Shown in pieces: positions 11,082-22,100 of a stretch of 64,000 bases of DNA (positions within the stretch are counted from its first letter, which is position 1; every line of letters begins with the position of its first letter). The notes below the pieces were generated by a model. It did not search any database. It was not told the origin of the DNA and saw only the letters and a program-made list of their open reading frames with translations. A program made the position numbers and the translations under genes. The DNA lies in contig NC_086378.1 of assembly GCF_036588685.1 (NCBI RefSeq), positions 80,989,127 to 81,053,126 on the forward strand, read 5' to 3'. The stretch comes from Mytilus trossulus (taxonomy: Eukaryota; Mollusca; Bivalvia; Mytilida; Mytilidae).

Positions 11082-14000
11082 GTGAGTACTGGATCGGTTT
11101 AAGATTTGTTCATTTTGAACTGTTTTAGATTTGTTCATTTTGAAGGTTTTCGAATAGTTTTGTTATTTTGAAGGTTTTGGATCTTTCATTTTAACGGTTT
11201 TAGATTTGCTCATTTTGAGAGATTTAGATTTGCTCATTTTGAGAGATTTAGATTTGTAATTTTGAAGGGTTTAAAATTGTTCATTTTGAACGGTTTTTAA
11301 TTTGTCATTTTGAGAGTTTTAGATTTGTTCATTTTGAACGGATATAATTTGTCTTTTGAGAGTTTAAGATTTGTTTATTTTGAACGGTTTCAGATTTGTG
11401 AATTTGAAGGATTTAGATTTGTTCATTTTGAACGGGTTTAGATTTGTCATTTTCAGAGTTATAGATTTGTGATTTTGAAGATTTAAGATTTATCATTTTG
11501 AACATTATTGTCTTGTCATTTTGAACGATTTTAGAATTGGCATTTCGACTGGTTTAGGTTTCTCAGTTTCAAAGGGTTAATTTTCGTCATTTTCATCGCA
11601 GATCTGTTCATTGTGTCTTTTTGTGTCGGGATGTATAAGTACCCGGCCACGTCCACTTGTATTTTTGTCCATCTGATGAGCCTTTTTCTACTGATTTTTA
11701 TAGTTCGTTCTTATGTTGTACTGTTATACCTCTGTCCCAGGTTAGAAAGAGGGTTGGGATCCCGCTAACATGTTTAATCCTTCCAAATTATGTATGTATG
11801 TGCCTATCCTAAGTAAGGAGCCTGTAAATTCAGTTGTTGTCGTTTGTTTATGTGTTACATATTCGTTCATTTTTTTAACATAAAAAAGGCCGTTAGTTTT
11901 CTCGTTTGAATTGCTTTACATTGTCTTATTGGGGCCTTTTATAGCTGACTATGCGGTATGGGCTTTGCTCATTGTTGAAGGCCGTACGGTGACCTATAGT
12001 TGTTAATGTCTGTGTCATTTTGGTCTTTTGTGGATAGTTGTCTCATTGGCAATCATATCGCATCTTTTTTTATATTATTCATTCTTATTTTTCATTTTTG
12101 GTGTGCTGTTTTACAAATTCAAATGTGACGTCATTTTTTTGTCCTTTTTTACAATTTCAAATGTGACGTCACTTTGCCATGAGGCCTTGACTAATTCGGG
12201 TGTGTCTATTTTTTGTGTTGGATTATGTTGGTTTTTTTCGGGTTATGTAATGTATCCTGTTGTTTTCTGTGATGAGCTAATACTTCAGTTTTATCATGTA
12301 TATATATCTTTTATATGGTCATTTTATAAAATTTACTGTTTTGCATATAAAGTATAAACTATTCTAAATAGTAGGGTTTTTGGCACAACTTTTTCCTCGA
12401 TGCTGTTCAACTTTGTACTTGTTTTGGCTTTCAAACTTTTGTATCTGGGCATCACTAGTAAGTCTTGTTTGGACAAAACGCACTTCTGGCGTATTAAATT
12501 TTAAACCTGGCACCTCTTGTTAGCTATTATTCGTGTGTTTCTTTGTCAATTGTGTTCTCCTATTTATTTGTATTGTCCTGTAATGTTGTGTTGTTATTTT
12601 AATTTTAAGTTTGACATGGCCATAAAAGAGAGAGGTTTAGCATGCCACAAAACCAGGTTCAACCCACCATTTTATTCTTTAAAAATGTCCTGTACCAAGT
12701 CAGGAATATGGTCATTGTTATATTATAGTTCGTTTCTATGTGTGTTACATTTCAACGTTGTGTTTCTTTTGTGACGTTTGTATATTTGAGTGTGAATTCA
12801 CATTATTATAAGACGTGTCACGGTACTTTTCTATCCCAAATTCATGCATTTGGTTTTGGTTTTATATTTGTTATTCTCATCGGAATTTGTCTAATGATTA
12901 GTTCGTTTCTGTGTGTGTTACATTTTAATGTTGTGTTGTCATTCTCTTATATTTAATGCGTTTCCCTCGGTTTTGATTTGTGACCTGGATTTGGTTTTTT
13001 TTCTATCGATCTAGGAGTTTTGAACATCGGTATACTACTGTTGCCTTAATTTATGTAAAAATTGAAAAAAAACACAAATATGCAACACACAAACAAACGA
13101 CAACCACAGGCACATACATACAGAATGTGGCAAGCTTAAACATGTTAACACCATTTTGAAATCAAAATATGAAGTATTTACCGATTGGCAATCTTCCGAT
13201 TCGATTTTAAGATGTATGACAACTGAGTTTGACCATATTTTTCAGGTTGCTTGAATTTTGTGGGAGACGTTCATTTTTTACTGAATACTACCCAGAACTT
13301 TGACATTGAAAGTATTAATGGTGAAAAAGACTTTGTAGCAAGATTCGCGGAATCTTTTCAGATTGGATCAAACAATGTTCAAATAGGAGTAACATTATTT
13401 TCATCCCAGATTCATCATCAGTTTGACATGGGGTTGCATTTAAATCTCACTTCTATGCTAGAGGCTATCGAGTACATCCCAAATCGTTTGGGCAGTTCAC
13501 AGACGGATAATGCGCTTGAATGGGTCTTTAAACATGCGTTTTCCAAGGATGCTGGGAACAGAGAAAGTGTGCCTAATATACTAATTGTATTGACGGATGT
13601 ATATGCAGTTGCGGAAATTCAGAGGTTAGCATCAGGACTCCAAGGGCATGACATAAGCGTGTTTGTTATTGGTATTGGACTGGTTCCAGATCTCTCTGAA
13701 TTGGCTCAGATAGTTACACACCAGCAGGGAATTTCCCCTGTATCAGCATCCGGTACGCTTTGGGATTTACAGATAAAACTTCAAGATTCAGTATGTAAAG
13801 GTATGTTAATAACTGTTTTCGCAATACATGATTTGGCACTTGTACATGTATCCTTCATGAAAAAAACATACATCTTGATTAATTCTTGTTTGAATGAGCT
13901 AATGTTCCCAAAACCCCAGGCAAAGTTCATCTTAAAAATATAGACGACTATCAGTTTTTTATCTAAATTCATGAAGATAATTTTATATAGACATACAATT

Positions 14001-17000
14001 GTATATAGTTTGGGCTTAACTGTTTGGGATGTCTTGTATAGATTTATGGTCATTGGGTTGGTGTCTCATTGATAACACTTGTTAGTATCTATCAATATAG
14101 AGGTATCCCCGTTACAGCGTTGCTTACGTTGGTTATACTGCAGAATCATTTACCTTTAACTTGTTTGTCATCGTCTATCGATAACAATGATTCCACACTC
14201 ACTTAGTTTGTCAAAGGTCTTCCAGTGGGGATTTTAATAGAATAAAAGAGTTATGTTCATGCATGTGCATGAGACGAAAAAAATATTTTTAAGTATTCAA
14301 CTTTAAAATAAGCACAAACGCATGGTAAGGTTTGGTCCTCTGCTAATTTTCCGTATTATTTGAATTATGCGTTTAGAACCTTTGGCACAGTTAACTTGTC
14401 CATAAAAATACAATGTAATAATTCACCGTTACAGAGGAACTTTCATCTAATCTGACTCCGTCAATAGATAACCTGAGCGCACCAAGAAATGGTGTCGTCC
14501 ACACTGTTAGGAAAACAATTATAAACACTGATTAAATACATGAATTTATGACCTTTGAGGCTTTCTGTAGAATCTGAGTTCATTCCGGTTTTTTATAATG
14601 GTGTTCGTGTCGGCCAAATTATCAGTTTTAAACGTGGATGATTGTGTTTGGTGTTCGTCGATCCTTTTTTTTTAAAGTCTTCTGTTGTTGTTGTTTGTTT
14701 TCTTTGGCATTAATGATTGTTTTTTTTTTGTCCCCTTAAAAATTGCTCTCCCTTGTCTAAATTGGATTATCATAAAGAACTCTTATATAAAAATGAATGT
14801 TCAAAAGTAAAATATACCTCGGTAACAAGAATACATACTGAACTCCAGAGAAAGTTCGAAAGGAAAATCTTTATCAAAAGTAACATCAAAGCTCAAACAC
14901 ATCAAACGAATGGAAAACTTTCATATTCCTGACTTTTACAGGCACATCTGTGCATAGATATCCTCATAAACAGGATTGTACTAGAAAGTGTTCTGCGACG
15001 CACACAGCATTGGAATACAGAGAAAAAAATGGAAATTGTGAAAAATTTCAAACACAAGAAATTTTGCATATTTTATACTTAAGAATAATTCCAGGTTGAA
15101 ATAAAAGCCTGTTTTAATAAAAATGAAAAGGAAATTTAGCAACTTACATACAGTCTAAGAAACATTACTATATTGAAACGTTAGCATTTTATTGAGCATT
15201 TCATGCTAAATTAATGTCATTCTACGCAAACAGTAATCAAATCAGATCCGATAGTATATGCTTTTGTTCATTATTGGTTTTTTTTCCTTATCTTTTTTCA
15301 AAGTTGTACCCACTACTACCGAAACTATACCAGCAAATTGTATTGACGCTACATATGTGAAGTGTGATGATATCCATGTATGTAGTGACAACGCACTGAG
15401 GCAAAAATGTCCAGTTACATGTGGACTCTGTTGTAAGAATAACCTTTTAATTACAAATTGTATCTAAAGATTATTGATAATTTATGATCACGCAATCCAA
15501 ATTTTCACGTAAATATATGTAGCGCATATTTCCATTAAAAACTCGAATTACCAAAGGAGCGAAATGTGCTCTTTTTCTTGTCTGTTTGTTCCTTTATGTA
15601 TTATAAACAGATTTCATATAAGATTGTCTAAGGGAGAACGAAAAGAATATATCATTATCCCTTGAACTTCATTCAAAAGTAAAATAACAAATAAATCAAA
15701 CTCTAAGGAAAATTCCAAACGGAAAATCCTTTATCAAATGGCAAAATCAAAATCTCAAACACATCAAACAAATTGAAAACATTTGTTCATATTCCTGACT
15801 TGGACACAACTGACCTTATGGAAAGTGTGGTTATAAGTTTAAGAGTCTTTGATTCTATTGTTCTCTTTGTTAATATGTCTTTATATTTTTACTTCCATAT
15901 TGCTCTTGATTAGGTTAAACTTCATCAGGATTTTTGATTTGAATCGACATTTCAACAAATGTAATGATGTTTTAATATATTTAACCAATAATTATGCCAG
16001 ACCTTTATATACTTGCATAACAATTTTAAATACTTTGTACTTATTTTAGCTGGGAATAGTATGTAATGTCCCAGCTTTTTCTATAGCTTTAATAAAAATT
16101 TTAGGAAATTCGATATTCGCATCTAATAATTATAGTCTTAGTGACTTAGTTTTAAGGTTGTTTAAACAAAATCTAAATCGATGTCCTACTCCTCAATCAA
16201 TAAACAATTAGATTTGATAGAATATCACTATGATTTATTTTTCACTATGATTTATTTCTCATGTTTTCTTTATTTCTTTAAGTTGCACCCAGTACTACTA
16301 AAACTATACCAGCAAGTTGCATTGACGCGACATATGTAAAGTGTGATGATATACATATATGCAGTGACAACGCACTCAGGCAAAAATGTCCAGTTACATG
16401 TGGACTCTGTGGTAAGAATTACCCTTTAGTTACAAATCCATATTTTTTCGAAGTTATTTTCCTTAAATTTTGATTCCAGCACTTATTTTGACTATCCTAT
16501 TCTGATGTTGATACACGAAGAGTTCATTGCGTTCCATATAAACTCATTGATACCAGGCTTACAAGGAAGTTATTAAATAAAGTTATCAAATTTAATTCAT
16601 CCTTTCGATCATGATTCGGTTCTTTTTGCTCATTCTTTGTTTTTTTTCTCTGTAATGTGTTGGGATCTACCTTTTGTCTTTTTTTTTTTTTAACATTTTC
16701 TGTTTGTTTATTACTTTCGTGTTTGGATATCTTTGTTATCATCCGCCTTTCTTTTAGTATTAGTTTAAGTTTCTATAAATTTTAAACAAACGACCTTGCA
16801 ATTAAAAAAACCAACTTTGTACAAAGTATGGTAGGTGTCTTTTGTAGACGAAACGCGAATCTGGCGCAAATACAAAAAACAAATTAATCCTGGTATCTAT
16901 GATGAGTTTATTTATATGAACTTTAAATAACACAAACAGATATGTACGTCTTAATGTCTGTCTGGGTTGCTTACCCATTTTTTTCAAAGGAACGGAAATA

Positions 17001-18521
17001 AAAAAAACTGTCATAAAAGTTAGAGGTTTAGCTAGCTATAACACAGGTTTAACCCACCATCATCTTTTACAATTCCCACACTAAACAATGGCACAGTAGT
17101 ACACCGGTGTTGAAAGTCATACATAGATTTTGAGAAAACAAATCTGGGTGACACACTAAAACCGAGAGAAACTTAAAGAAAATAAAGGAACAGAAGGAAC
17201 ATCAAACTGCAACAAAAACAAACGTCGATTCATATAGAAACGAACTTTTTGATAGTTAGTCTTTTGTAGAAGAAACGAGCATCTGGCGCAAATACAAAAA
17301 CAAATCCATCCTGGTATCTATAATAAAGTTTTTTATATGAACTTTAAATAAAACAAAAAGCTATGTACATCTTAATGTCTTAATGTCTGTTTGGGTTGCT
17401 TACCCAATTTTTTCAAAGGAACGGAAATAAAACAAACTATCATACAAGTTAGAGGTTTAGCTAGCTATCAAAACATGTTCAACCCACTATCATCTTTTAC
17501 AATTCCCACACAAAACAATGGCACAGTAGTATACCGGTGTTGAAAGTCATAAATAGATTAGGAGAAATATTCATATAGAAATGAACTTTTTGATAACGAC
17601 TGCCATATTCCTGACTTGATACAGAACATTTAAAAAAATGGTGGTTTGAACCTGGTTTGATGGCTAGCAAAACCTCATACTTATATGATATCGTTAAAAT
17701 ATATATCGCTAAAATGGCAACTCTGCGTGACAGATATACAGTACAAACACACACAAGAACGCTCATGTTTTTCGCTTGTTTCATTATTTGACACGTTAGG
17801 TTTTGTCACGAAATTTGTTTTCATGAATTTTGTCTTTAGACGAGGGCATTCGTATCATCCTGACACACCTGATCGTTGAATTATTTCTGTCAATTGCATT
17901 ATGTTATACGTGCTATATATTGTAAATAAGTAAGTTCCATTTTTTATTACGATTTCTCAATTGTTTCATAAACATACTAAATAGTTTTAACATTATTACC
18001 CCTATATAAATGGACATTGTTTATGCACCTTACCGATAATTGTTTGTCCTGATCTTATCTATATTGTCGTCTGAATTCCATTTGCTGGTAGCTGTCAATA
18101 CCGATGTATACTTAATGTATCAAAGGTTAACTGTTCAAGTAAGCATCGTTCAAAAAATATGCTCTTGAAAAACTTTATTTATGGGCAGTGGAAGAGGGTG
18201 AAGAAGAAGCTCTATTAATTTAAGCAGGAAAATATAATTACCATATATAATGCTTCACAACTGGCCTGCTTGAATTTCTTTCCTAAACTTGCACCAGTTG
18301 TTGTTCTTTCTTTGTCAACATATTTTAAACCTTCTTTCTTGAAGTACATCCCCTCTGCCTACATCCCTCTTACAAAATTCTGAAGCAATGACAATATTCA
18401 AGTACTTTAATTAAAATAACGTTATTAAAATGTTAACTTCTAGTCTAATTTGTTTTTTTGTTTTTCAGACGCTGGTGTCAAAAGCACAACACTTTCATGG
18501 CTTCATATCGTAGGAAAATAA
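11012..18521 (+). CDS. Secreted VWA-ShK-ShK protein, five exons, 311 aa
   Basis: Spliced gene: exons 11012-11081, 13246-13800, 15304-15432, 16283-16411 and 18469-18521 (936 nt including stop). All four introns are phase 1 with GT-AG ends. Exon 1 gives a signal peptide with hydrophobic core LILAVLFLVF. Exon 2 is one von Willebrand factor A domain (about residues 24-208). Exons 3 and 4 each give a six-cysteine ShK domain. Exon 5 adds a 17-residue tail and TAA. The VWA metal-binding DxSxS motif is replaced (LLNTTQN where active domains have LDSSGS), while LIVLTD is kept, so divalent-cation adhesion is doubtful. The protein is predicted to be extracellular. The neighbouring minus-strand gene has the same module types, and the two converge. 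ShK modules occur in peptide toxins but also in many matrix proteins and enzymes; nothing here suggests a free toxin. Additional small exons in the 2-kb last intron cannot be excluded. Confidence 0.8.
11097..11600. repeat. Degenerate tandem repeat in intron 1
   Basis: About 20 irregular units, each with an AGATTTGTTCATTTTGAACGG-like core of roughly 20-28 bases and varying ends. It starts about 15 bases after the exon 1 donor. Confidence 0.8.
11880..12078 (+). repeat. Interspersed repeat, family with TCTCATTGGCAATCAT 3' end
   Basis: A long copy: GGCCGTTAGTTTTCTCGTTT, TTATTGGGGCCTTTTATAGC, TGAAGGCCGTACGGTGACCT, then GTTGTCTCATTGGCAATCAT and a CATCTTTTTTTA tail. Related copies in this window lie near 2950-3000, 8465-8527, 29690-29905, 49495-49730, 52265-52535, 57565-57690 and 63840-64000 (plus), and 22145-22250, 41835-41940 and 43603-43661 (minus). 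The common 3' end with variable 5' truncation suggests a retroposed (SINE- or LINE-type) family. Confidence 0.8.
12598..12760 (-). repeat. Interspersed repeat of the ATTCCTGACTTGGTACAGGC family
   Basis: Contains, in reverse, TGGTGGGTTGAACCTGGTTT and ATTCCTGACTTGGTACAGG. Related forward copies, sharing AATCAAATGGCAAAATCAAA and CATATTCCTGACTTGG blocks, lie at about 14760-14945, 15680-15812, 17583-17670, 19500-19640, 20310-20500 and 60325-60430; a reverse one is at about 27805-27915. No coding capacity was seen. Confidence 0.7.
13246..13800 (+). CDS. Exon 2: complete VWA domain with degenerate MIDAS
   Basis: Acceptor TTTTTCAG and donor AAAG|GTATGT. The domain starts CLNFVGDVHFLLNTTQN and ends LQDSVCK; the bracketing cysteines match those of the minus-strand VWA exon ([10 protein letters not shown] ... 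ARTCQ). The first metal-site motif is lost (D to N, both S changed) while the later SSQTDNAL and LIVLTD strands align with GGTNTGTAL and IGIVLTDG. The exon is 555 nt, close to the 564-nt VWA exon of the large gene. Confidence 0.85.
15304..15432 (+). CDS. Exon 3: ShK domain 1
   Basis: 129 nt, acceptor TTTCAAAG, donor T|GTAAGAAT, phase 1-1. After a Thr/Pro-rich link (VPTTTETIPAN), six cysteines follow in ShK order: C-x7-C-x5-C-x8-C-x3-C-x2-C. It lacks the aromatic residue usual before the fourth Cys and has LRQKCPVTCGLC instead. Confidence 0.85.
16283..16411 (+). CDS. Exon 4: ShK domain 2, duplicate of exon 3
   Basis: Same length (129 nt), phases and cysteine pattern as exon 3, with only a few substitutions (for example ANCIDATYVKC to ASCIDATYVKC). 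Similarity continues some 20-30 bases into the following intron, so the duplicated unit included the flanking intron. Confidence 0.85.
16840..17565. repeat. Local direct duplication (two units of about 300 bp)
   Basis: The segment at about 16840-17140 recurs at about 17262-17565 with the same order of blocks: TCTGGCGCAAATACAAAAA, CCTGGTATCTAT, GGGTTGCTTACCCA, TTTCAAAGGAACGGAAATAA, TTAGAGGTTTAGCTAGCTAT and CACAGTAGTA. It lies in the last intron of the VWA-ShK-ShK gene. Confidence 0.8.
18469..18521 (+). CDS. Exon 5: C-terminal tail
   Basis: A strong acceptor (TTTTTTTGTTTTTCAG) is followed by DAGVKSTTLSWLHIVGK and TAA, in frame with the phase-1 donor of exon 4. No domain is recognised in the tail. 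The preceding intron is long (2,057 bases) and repeat-filled, so the assignment is somewhat less certain than exons 2-4. Confidence 0.6.
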
Positions 18522-18769
18522 CTAAACAAAAAAACAATTTATTATCTTTTTTCACAAAGTTTTATACAGAAAAAGTATAAGTGTCGGATTCTTTTCTGGT
18601 ATGCATTTAATTATATTTTAAGGGAACCTTTTAATTAAACGGCAGTTTTCAAGAACGAAAGTACTTACATTGAACCGGGGTAAAGCTAATTCACAATCTT
18701 TAGAAGAAAGTGTTTTGTCAATAATCGCAAATCAAAGAAAAACCGAAAATCCCATGGTAAAACACGTAA

Positions 18770-19170
18770 GTAGATATCAAAGGTTCCAGGCTTAAAATTT
18801 ACTACGCCGGACGCGCGTTTATTTTACATATGATGCATCAGTGACGCTCAGATCAAAATAGTTAGAAAGCCATACAAGATTGAAGAGCATTCAGGACCCA
18901 AAATTTCAAAAAGTTATGCCAAATACGGCTAAGGTTATCGTATAATAAATAAACTAGTCTACACAATGCTACATGAAGATTTCAAAGGGATAACGCCAAC
19001 TTATTAGTTATCAAAGGTACCAGGATTATAATTTAGTACGCCAGACGCGCGTTTCGTCTACATAAGACTCATCAGTGACGCTCATATTAAAATATTTATA
19101 AAGCCAAACAAGTTCAAAGTTGAAGAGCATTTAGGATCCGAAATTCCAAAAAGTTGTGCCAAATACGGCT
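18770..19170. repeat. Tandem pair of an interspersed element (ACGCGCGTTT family)
   Basis: Two copies (about 18770-18940 and 19010-19170) share TATCAAAGGT-CCAGG, TACGCC-GACGCGCGTTT, CATCAGTGACGCTCA, AAAGCCA-ACAAG and AAAAGTT-TGCCAAATACGGCT. Confidence 0.75.
18944..18953 (+). terminator. Candidate polyadenylation signals (two overlapping AATAAA)
   Basis: AATAAATAAA about 420 bases after the stop of the VWA-ShK-ShK gene. Weak evidence because the stretch is next to interspersed repeats. Confidence 0.25.
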
Positions 19171-22100
19171 TACCACTAGGAACCAAGGAATCATTAGCTT
19201 TCTTGAAAGCAACAACTCTCTCTCAAGGAAGGAAAACGCAAATTCCCGAAAATCGTATCAATTTAGAGATTATATCGTCCGTATGTATAGTGCAGGTGCT
19301 GATAGAAATAGAAAATTAATCGGTGAATACTGTATCTAGTCGTAAAGATTGGTGTTCAATCACCAATCAATATTAATTTCCAGATGTAAGTCAATGTAAG
19401 AGTCAAACTCTGCTAACCTGTATCTATTATGTCTTTTATTCCAAATCATATGGAATAAATACATTTAATAAACAGAGTTAAGGAATATACCTTAGAAAAA
19501 AGTAAAATCACAAAAATACTTCAAGTAAAATTCTAAAAAGAAAGTCCCTAATCAAATGGCAATATCAAAGCTCAAACACATCACAAGAATGGATAACAAC
19601 TGTCATATTCCTGACTTGGTGCCGGGATTAAAAGAACAAAGTCGCGTCATTTGTTTGAAAGAAACACAAAAAGGCATACAGACAGAGCACACTAGCAAAA
19701 ATGAAAGACAACCATACAAAATAATAGCATAGAACAATAACACCATGACGGGATGTTTAAGTACAGAGGAACGTCAAATGGATATCAACAAAAAACAGAC
19801 CCAACAGGAAAAGTAATATTATTATGGACGAATAAAAGAACACTATAACAAATTATTAAAATGATAGACATCGTCAGTACCTAGAATATATACTAACGTA
19901 CTTCAAGACCATCGTGTATCATTTGTCAAGTTGATACGGAATATGTGTCATCTTCCGATGATTTGTTTTTATAGAAAAAGCACGAGACGTTCTTTGACAT
20001 ATCCCTAGTTCATCAATTTTCTGTTCTTATTTTTGTTTTCTATTAATTTTGTAAACAACATTTGACGTCCAAACCCTGTATCATTTCCCACAAAGAGTTC
20101 CCATTTCAAGTCGAAATACATTTTGAAAGAATTGGTCTAACTCTGATCTATATATGAAGAAGGGCGAACGAAGGTAACATATCTTTTTTTCACATGAGCC
20201 AGCTTTCATATAGGAGCTTTTTAAGAATAATGAAAAGACGCTACAATTCATTTATACAAACACGTCACTTTTTCGCTATATTGATAATATCCAATTACTC
20301 AATACATAAAAAGTAAAATCACAAAAATACTGAACTCAGAGGAAAATCAATTTGGAAAGTCCATAATCACATGGCAAAATCAAAAAACAAAACGCATCAA
20401 AAAACGAATGGACAAGAACTGTCATATTCCTGACTTGGTACAGGCATTTTCAAATGTAGAAAATGGTGGATTAAACCTGGTTCTATAGCGCTAACCCTCT
20501 CACTTTAATAACAGTCTCATCAAATTCCGTTACATTTACATGATGCGTTAAATAAACAGTCACAATCAATAAAATAGTCAAAATATGGGAACATCAGTCA
20601 TCATCGTATAACAATTTAACAGGACACAACAACATCTACTATCTACGAACACATGGATTGATTTGAGTGTCTGACGTCAGAAAAATTATATACGTCACAT
20701 AAATTTGTCGTTCAATGTGCATACAATAGTTATCCAAAGTACCTGGATTATAAACAATTTTAAATTTTACATAGGCAATGAGCGCAGACAGGGTTAAAAA
20801 ATCAAAAGTATGTAAGAATAAATTACAGAAATCAAACTAGTCCAAAAGTTATACATAAAACATTTTGATGACTCTATCATATGCATCTATCTCCTTGAAC
20901 GTAGAATACATGATACAACATATACTGTTAAGTCTGTCTCAAAACTTGACATATCTAGAAATTGACAATGAATAGGGTCAGTTGAGAACAAAACCTTGCA
21001 ATACAAACGATTAGTTTAACTTTCCTATTGGGAACTTTTCATTTCGTTGTGGTAATATTCCTGCAACGCCTGCATATGAAGTATGTACATCCTAGTCTGA
21101 AATGATATTTTACAACTTTCGTTTCACATCATGATCTCCTTAATATTGTGATGTTTTTATCAAAGAAGCTATTAAAAAAGGGGCATGAGTTAAAGTCATA
21201 CTGATGGATTTTTTTAACACCATCACGAGTTTTGGAATATCTGTTTTAGCTATATATATTCCATTAGTTTTATAAACTGCTGCGGTTAATTGATTCGTCA
21301 CTAAGGATGTATAAGCATTTCGATGAATTCACTGTACCCAAATTGCATCCATTGTGCCAAAAGAGCAACCCAAATCTTACAAATTTTCTTAGAGACTTGC
21401 CATGATTATTTTTTATAATCTGGCATAAATATGCACGTATTAAATTATATGGCAGTTGTTATTAGAAAGTTTGTTTCTATATGACTTTCATTGGCTTTTG
21501 TTGCACTTCAGTAGTTCTGTTCTTCCGTTGTTTTCATATAATGATTAATGTGTTTCCCTTGGTCTAATTTTTCTCTTTGTCAATTTATGACCTTTGAACA
21601 GTGGTATACTACTGTTGCCTTTTTATATTTTTTAATGTACAAAAAAATTCTATGTGTATATTAAAAGATGAAGTATTTACTGGAAAAGTCAAATCTACGG
21701 AAACGTCACCATGCGACTTCCACAAATCAACTTTTGAAAATGAACTATTTAATGTCTTTAAAAACGAACAGTAAGCAGGGAGTATTGTCAAGTTGTTTTC
21801 ACAAAAAGTGACAAATAAAACTAAACATCAAGTATACGATTTTTACATGTGTGAATTTAAGCATAGATGCAATTTTGGTACTCCTCAAAACTGAATCATG
21901 AATCGTTTGGAGGTCGTTTCTAACCAATTCTTCCATGATTCAAAACTATATTGGTGGTTTATAAAGTAAATGAAGATAAATCTTTAAAATAAACTCAGAA
22001 TAGAACCATTTGTGTGGATAATAAATAACCGTCGGTGAAAAACCAAACTGTCAAGAGGTTAAATTTGGGTATCTTCACGTTACACTTCCGGGTATGGTGA

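Noticed and set aside
12028-12956. Plus-strand frames of 72-109 codons with many Phe, Val and Cys
   Set aside because: They translate interspersed repeats and T-rich DNA within intron 1 of the VWA-ShK-ShK gene; the hydrophobicity is compositional.
15304-16411. Free ShK-type toxin peptide gene
   Set aside because: The ShK exons are spliced in frame after a signal peptide and VWA domain. ShK modules are common in matrix proteins and enzymes, and no stand-alone precursor is present.
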